Shown here piece after piece: positions 6,912 to 10,000 of a stretch of DNA of 10,000 nucleotides. The number at the start of each line of letters is the position of its first letter. The stretch's first letter is position 1. Source of the stretch: Anaerolinea sp. (GTDB lineage Bacteria; Chloroflexota; Anaerolineae; Anaerolineales; Anaerolineaceae); NCBI GenBank assembly GCA_020216845.1, contig JAIWNK010000038.1:1-10000 (forward strand), given 5' to 3'. The notes beneath the pieces are model-generated. The model had not been told where the DNA came from, searched no databases, and was given only the letters and a program-made list of their open reading frames with translations. A program made the translations under genes and the position numbers.

Positions 6912-8024
6912 ATGGAAACGCCTTTTCACTTTGAACTGCTGGCGCAGGATGGAGCGGCGCGCGCTGGCATTTTTCACACGCCGCATGGTGCGATCGAAAC
7001 GCCAATTTTTGCGCCGGTGGGCACACAGGCAACAGTCAAGGCTGTTACGCCGGCGCAGTTGGCAGAGACGGGCGCAACCCTGGTGCTTTCGAATACCTAT
7101 CATTTGTATCTACGTCCGGGGGCCGATTTGGTGGCTGAGATGGGCGGGCTGCACCGTTTTATGCAATGGCCGCACCCGATGTTGACCGATTCGGGGGGCT
7201 TTCAGGTTTTTTCGCTGGCACAGATGCGCAAGATTGACGAAGATGGGGTGACTTTTAAGAGTCACATTGATGGCTCGTTGCATCGTTTTACTCCCGAAAA
7301 ATCGATCGAGATTCAGGAGAAGTTGGGTGCGGATATCATCATGGCGTTTGATGAGTGTGCCCCGTCCTATGACCGGGCCTATAACGAGCGCGCCATGGCG
7401 CGCACGCATGCCTGGCTGTTGCGTTGTCAACAGGCGCACACCCGCCCCGATCAGGCGTTGTTTGGCATTGTGCAGGGCGGTGTCTTCCCCGATTTGCGGC
7501 GTGAATCGGCGCAGTTTGTGGCCGGGTTGGACTTGCCCGGTTGTGCCATTGGTGGCCTGTCGGTCGGCGAATCCAAGGCGGAAATGTATGCCATGTTGGA
7601 GCTGGTGACGCCGCTTTTGCCGACGAACAAACCGCGCTATCTGATGGGCGTGGGTACGGTTGAAGACCTGGTGCAGGGAATTGGCCGCGGGGTGGATATT
7701 TTCGATTGTGTGTTGCCCACACGCCTGGCGCGTCATCAGGCGGCCATGACGCGCAGCGGGCGGCTGAACATGATGAACGCTGGCTTTGCACATGACCCGC
7801 GCCCGATCGAAGAGGGCTGCACGTGCTACACCTGTCAGCATTTCAGCCGGGCTTATCTACGTCATCTGATCGTTGCCAAGGAGATGTTGGCAGCGACCTT
7901 GCTTTCTATTCACAACATTCACTTGCTTGAAACGTTGGTGCAACAGGCGCGGCAGGCCATTATCGAAGGGCGTTACGCCGCCTTTGCGCAGCAGGCATTC
8001 GCAGCTTTGGGAGAAGCAAAATGA
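6912..8024 (+). CDS. tgt: tRNA-guanine transglycosylase (queuosine biosynthesis)
   Basis: This 370-residue protein is full length for bacterial TGT, which swaps G34 of GUN-anticodon tRNAs for the queuosine precursor preQ1 in the cytosol. Visible are TDSGGFQVF (92-100) with catalytic D93, FDECAP (146-151), GIVQGG (185-190), GGLSVGES (214-221) and the nucleophile loop VDIFDCVLPTR (261-271) with D265. The zinc site C303-x-C305-x2-C308-x25-H334 is intact. Cys149 and Val218 correspond to residues known in the Zymomonas enzyme to favour preQ1 over queuine, so bacterial-type specificity is inferred. The ATG is preceded by a promoter rather than a ribosome-binding site. Its TGA overlaps the uppP start (ATGA), so it is the first gene of an operon with uppP and a lipoprotein; no queuosine biosynthesis gene is adjacent. 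Confidence 0.98.
   Translation: METPFHFELLAQDGAARAGIFHTPHGAIETPIFAPVGTQATVKAVTPAQLAETGATLVLSNTYHLYLRPGADLVAEMGGLHRFMQWPHPMLTDSGGFQVFSLAQMRKIDEDGVTFKSHIDGSLHRFTPEKSIEIQEKLGADIIMAFDECAPSYDRAYNERAMARTHAWLLRCQQAHTRPDQALFGIVQGGVFPDLRRESAQFVAGLDLPGCAIGGLSVGESKAEMYAMLELVTPLLPTNKPRYLMGVGTVEDLVQGIGRGVDIFDCVLPTRLARHQAAMTRSGRLNMMNAGFAHDPRPIEEGCTCYTCQHFSRAYLRHLIVAKEMLAATLLSIHNIHLLETLVQQARQAIIEGRYAAFAQQAFAALGEAK
8009..8013 (+). promoter_or_regulatory. Shine-Dalgarno site of uppP within the end of tgt
   Basis: GGGAG lies 7 bases before the uppP ATG at 8021, inside the last codons of tgt. uppP can therefore be translated by fresh initiation as well as by coupling through the ATGA overlap. Confidence 0.6.
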
Positions 8025-8845
8025 GTTTGTTACAGGCAATTTTGTTGGGCATTGTGCAGGCGGCAACGGAGTTTTTGCCGATTTCTAGCTCGGCACATTT
8101 GGTGCTTGTGCCGTTTCTGCTCGGCTGGCAGCTGCCGACCGATCAGGCTTTTGTCTTTGATGTGTTGGTGCAGCTTGGCACACTTTTGGCGGTGATTGTC
8201 TACTTCTGGCGCGACCTGTGGGCGATTGTGCGTGGCTGGGGGCTGGCTTTGCTGCATCGCAAGCCGTTTGAGACGCAGGCGGCGCGCCTGGGCTGGTATT
8301 TGATTTTGGCAACCATCCCGGCGGGTGTGTTGGGGTTGCTCTTCAAAGATGTGGTTGAACGGGCATTTGCCAGCCCTTTGGCGGCGGGTGGCTTTTTGCT
8401 GCTGACGGCGGCGCTGTTGTGGGCAGCAGAGCGTTGGTCGCAGCCAACCCAAAGCCTGGAGACGTTGGATTGGAAGATGGCGCTGTGGATGGGGGCTGGG
8501 CAGGCATTGGCGATCTTGCCGGGCGTGTCGCGCTCGGGCGCAACCATCTCCGCCGGCATGGCGCGTGGGTTGCGCAGGGCAGATGCGGCGCGCTTCTCCT
8601 TCCTCATGTCTTTGCCGGTCATGCTGGCTGCTGGTCTGTTGGGTGTGCTGGATTTGCGGCATGTGCAGGGCCTGATGAGCTTTTTGCCGGTGCTTTTGGT
8701 GGGCTTTGCCGTGGCAGCTTTGGTTGGCTACCTGGTCATTCGGTGGTTGTTGGGTTATCTGTCACAGCGCTCCATGCGCCCCTTTGCGTTCTACTGCGTG
8801 GCATTGGCAGTGTTGGTGGGGGTGGTGTGGGCGGTGCGTGGATGA
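8021..8845 (+). CDS. uppP: Undecaprenyl-diphosphatase UppP (BacA family)
   Basis: This 274-residue polytopic membrane protein has the length and motifs of UppP. It removes a phosphate from undecaprenyl diphosphate so the lipid carrier can be reused for peptidoglycan and other envelope polymers, and its overproduction gives bacitracin resistance. The N-terminal motif reads QAATEFLPISSSAH (13-26), including the (E/Q)xxxE metal site Q13 to E17 and H26. The second signature PGVSRSGAT (167-175) carries the catalytic-site R171. Hydrophobic stretches at about 40-62, 91-108, 119-137, 194-210, 220-247 and 254-272 fit several membrane helices. It sits between tgt and a lipoprotein gene with an ATGA overlap at each end. 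The catalytic residues appear complete. The DPM1-like glycosyltransferase elsewhere in the window may also use polyprenyl phosphate, but the two genes are not in one operon. Confidence 0.97.
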   Translation: MSLLQAILLGIVQAATEFLPISSSAHLVLVPFLLGWQLPTDQAFVFDVLVQLGTLLAVIVYFWRDLWAIVRGWGLALLHRKPFETQAARLGWYLILATIPAGVLGLLFKDVVERAFASPLAAGGFLLLTAALLWAAERWSQPTQSLETLDWKMALWMGAGQALAILPGVSRSGATISAGMARGLRRADAARFSFLMSLPVMLAAGLLGVLDLRHVQGLMSFLPVLLVGFAVAALVGYLVIRWLLGYLSQRSMRPFAFYCVALAVLVGVVWAVRG

Positions 8846-9582
8846 GGTCGCGTTTCTTCGGCCTGATATTGCTGTTGGTGCTGACGGGTTGTCAGGCGGC
8901 CTTGCCGGTTGCAACGGAGCCGCCAACGCCGCAGGTTTTGGCGCTGAGCATTGCGACCTCGCTGGATTGGATGCGCCCTGCCCTGGCTGATTGCGCTGTG
9001 CAGCACGGCCTGGCGCTGGCTGAGGTGCGCCCGGGGGACGAGTTGTCCGCGCAGGTGTCTTTGCGTTGGGGCGATCCCCAGCCGCAGCCGGGTTATTGGA
9101 CGGAACTTGGGCGGGAAGAATGGGCCCTGGTCGTTTCAGCCAACAACCCTTTGCGCAGGATTGAGCGCGCAGATGTGCCGCTGTTGCTGAGCGGGCAGAT
9201 CACCCAATGGGGCGAATTGCTCTCGGCCTGTAGCGATTGTATGCCGGATATGGGCCTGGCGCGCCAGCCCTTGCATGTGTTCGGCTATGGCGAGGAGAGC
9301 GATGCATTCCCTGTTTGGGCTTCAGGCGTGCTGAAGGATGGGATGGGGGCATTCGCTGGCCTGCCCGATGCTGCGACGATGTATGCAACTGTTGCGGGTG
9401 ACCCGGCTGCCTTGGGCTTTTTGCCTGCTCATTGGGTGGATGAGCGTGTGCGCCGCGTGGAATGGGATGGCCCTTCGCCAATTGCTGTGCTGGCCTGGAC
9501 GGCGGAGGAGCCGCAGGGGGCAGTGCGCGATTGGCTTGCTTGTGTACAACGCAGCGCTTTCCCGACCGCATCACAGCCGTAA
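8842..9582 (+). CDS. PBP-like (PstS-related) substrate-binding lipoprotein, ligand unknown
   Basis: This 246-residue protein starts with a lipoprotein signal: basic MRSR, hydrophobic 5-14 and lipobox LTGC with C17 as the lipidated residue. It should be anchored on the outer face of the membrane. ALVVSANNPLRRIERADV (95-112) with LLLSGQITQWGEL (115-127) resembles the phosphate-binding-protein fold region where the family reads NP, then an Ile-Phe-x-G-x-Ile-x-x-Trp segment. AGDPAALGFLPAHWV (185-199) resembles the later closing segment. The Ser-Gly-Thr ligand loop expected between these reads GYGEESDAF (148-156), so phosphate binding is doubtful. Four further cysteines (C51, C130, C133, C234) could form disulfides. 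The frame is open upstream to 8419 inside uppP, but ATG 8842 is chosen because it gives the signal peptide and the ATGA overlap with uppP. No transporter permease is adjacent. PBP assignment is moderate; the ligand is unknown. Confidence 0.8.
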   Translation: MRSRFFGLILLLVLTGCQAALPVATEPPTPQVLALSIATSLDWMRPALADCAVQHGLALAEVRPGDELSAQVSLRWGDPQPQPGYWTELGREEWALVVSANNPLRRIERADVPLLLSGQITQWGELLSACSDCMPDMGLARQPLHVFGYGEESDAFPVWASGVLKDGMGAFAGLPDAATMYATVAGDPAALGFLPAHWVDERVRRVEWDGPSPIAVLAWTAEEPQGAVRDWLACVQRSAFPTASQP

Positions 9583-9590
9583 ATTTGCGC

Positions 9591-9608
9591 TATAATGATT
9601 GGTGGAGG
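9591..9608 (+). promoter_or_regulatory. Promoter and ribosome-binding site of the pentapeptide-repeat gene
   Basis: TATAAT at 9591-9596 lies just after the lipoprotein stop. A start near 9603 would give a leader of about 12 bases. GGAGG at 9604-9608 is 6 bases before the ATG at 9615, the best ribosome-binding site on the right side. The -35 is weak. I see no terminator between the lipoprotein gene and this promoter, so read-through from the tgt operon is possible. Confidence 0.68.
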
Positions 9609-9614
9609 TGACCT

Positions 9615-10000
9615 ATGGCCGAATTTAGCCGGTATGAGACGTATGTGCTGCTCAATCAAGATAAGCCGCTATGGTTGAGTGGTATTGATCTGAGCGGAAT
9701 GGATTTGCGCGGGGCCAATTTGCGCGGGGCAACTCTGGTTCATGCCAATTTGAGCAATTGCAATTTGCAAGGCATTGACCTGCATGAGGCCAATTTGGGC
9801 GGCGCCAATTTGGAAAATGCAATTCTGGTCGGCTCGAATTTGCGGGCGGCATCGTTGCGCGGCGCCAATTTGCGCGGGGCCGATATGAATGAGGCCAATT
9901 TGGCGGAAGCCGATTTGTTTGAGGCGGACCTGACCCATGCCAATTTGCTGCACGCCAATTTGGGCGGGGCAGATTTGACCAATACCAATTTGACCAATGC
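9615..10000 (+). CDS. Pentapeptide-repeat protein, 3' end outside window
   Basis: The visible part is 128 codons with no stop, so the gene is partial at the right edge. After a 23-residue N-terminus without a signal peptide, every residue falls into A(N/D)Lxx units: 21 consecutive pentapeptides with Leu (once Met, in ADMNE) at the centre. Such proteins fold as a right-handed quadrilateral beta-helix. Known members include DNA mimics that protect gyrase (Qnr, MfpA), but most have no known function and the repeat alone does not tell which this is. The start is fixed by GGAGG six bases upstream and a TATAAT box. All Asn codons seen are AAT and eight units share the identical nine bases GCCAATTTG, unlike the AAC-rich genes to the left. 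It probably forms its own transcription unit. Missing are the C-terminus and any fused domain. Confidence 0.93.
   Translation, partial: MAEFSRYETYVLLNQDKPLWLSGIDLSGMDLRGANLRGATLVHANLSNCNLQGIDLHEANLGGANLENAILVGSNLRAASLRGANLRGADMNEANLAEADLFEADLTHANLLHANLGGADLTNTNLTN
9684..9998 (+). repeat. 15-bp tandem coding repeat (21 pentapeptide units)
   Basis: The coding sequence repeats every 15 bases for 21 units, and the array continues past the window. The core GCCAATTTG recurs exactly in eight units, with the last two codons of each unit varying freely. The repeat is maintained as protein structure and is in frame throughout, so it is not an intergenic satellite or CRISPR array. Confidence 0.9.

Noticed and set aside
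7110..7841. 243-codon open frame antisense to tgt
   Set aside because: tgt is unmistakable on the plus strand; the antisense protein is rich in His, Arg and Gln with no domain-like pattern, typical of a shadow frame.
8030..8662. 210-codon open frame antisense to uppP
   Set aside because: Shadow of a strongly supported membrane protein gene; Gln/Arg-rich composition reflects complementing Leu/Ala codons.
8419..8841. Long frame upstream of and continuous with the lipoprotein gene
   Set aside because: It lies in a second frame of uppP; the lipoprotein signal peptide begins at 8842, so the upstream part is a by-product of high GC.
9669..9997. Repetitive open frames antisense to the pentapeptide array
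   Set aside because: Their periodic Ile-Gln or Lys-Leu pattern is the direct complement of the 15-base coding repeat; there is no start signal of their own.
9684..10000. Regular repeats as a possible CRISPR array
   Set aside because: Units are 15 bases, contiguous and in frame, with no spacers; they encode pentapeptide repeats.

Overview
The window reads as a stretch of a bacterial chromosome, most likely from the Chloroflexota (Anaerolineae or a related class). This rests on moderately high GC, the style of the glycoside hydrolase family 3 (GH3) lipid/wall-type hydrolase with a KHFPGRG motif, and a winged-helix/AAA+ ATPase of a type I associate with that phylum. No rRNA or marker gene fixes the taxonomy, so the assignment is an inference. 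Almost every base is coding. The only gaps are 4361-4449, 6831-6911 and 9583-9614, and each holds promoters. I see no tRNA, rRNA, CRISPR array, insertion sequence, integrase or attachment site.

Left block (1-4402, minus strand): one promoter at about 4394-4402 drives a three-gene operon. It encodes a winged-helix/AAA+ ATPase of unknown function, a cytosolic glycerophosphodiester phosphodiesterase, and a secreted GH3-family protein that runs off the left edge. Both internal junctions are 4-base ATGA overlaps. The GH3 protein has lost key active-site residues of the NagZ type.

Middle block (4414-6874): a DPM1-like family 2 glycosyltransferase on the plus strand converges on recJ on the minus strand, and their stop codons overlap. 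The glycosyltransferase is divergently transcribed from the ATPase operon. recJ is divergently transcribed from tgt.

Right block (6893-9582, plus strand): tgt (queuosine tRNA modification), uppP (undecaprenyl diphosphate recycling) and a small PBP-like lipoprotein are joined by two more ATGA overlaps. An independent promoter with a strong ribosome-binding site then precedes a pentapeptide-repeat gene that runs off the right edge.

The window is mostly housekeeping with compact gene packing. The points most worth checking are two promoters whose -10 boxes lie so close to the ATG that the transcripts should be leaderless or nearly so, a 13-base identical extended -10 element at two promoters, the apparently degenerate GH3 active site, the uncharacterised AAA+ ATPase, and the atypical PBP-like lipoprotein. 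I found nothing that clearly amounts to a new defence or mobile system.
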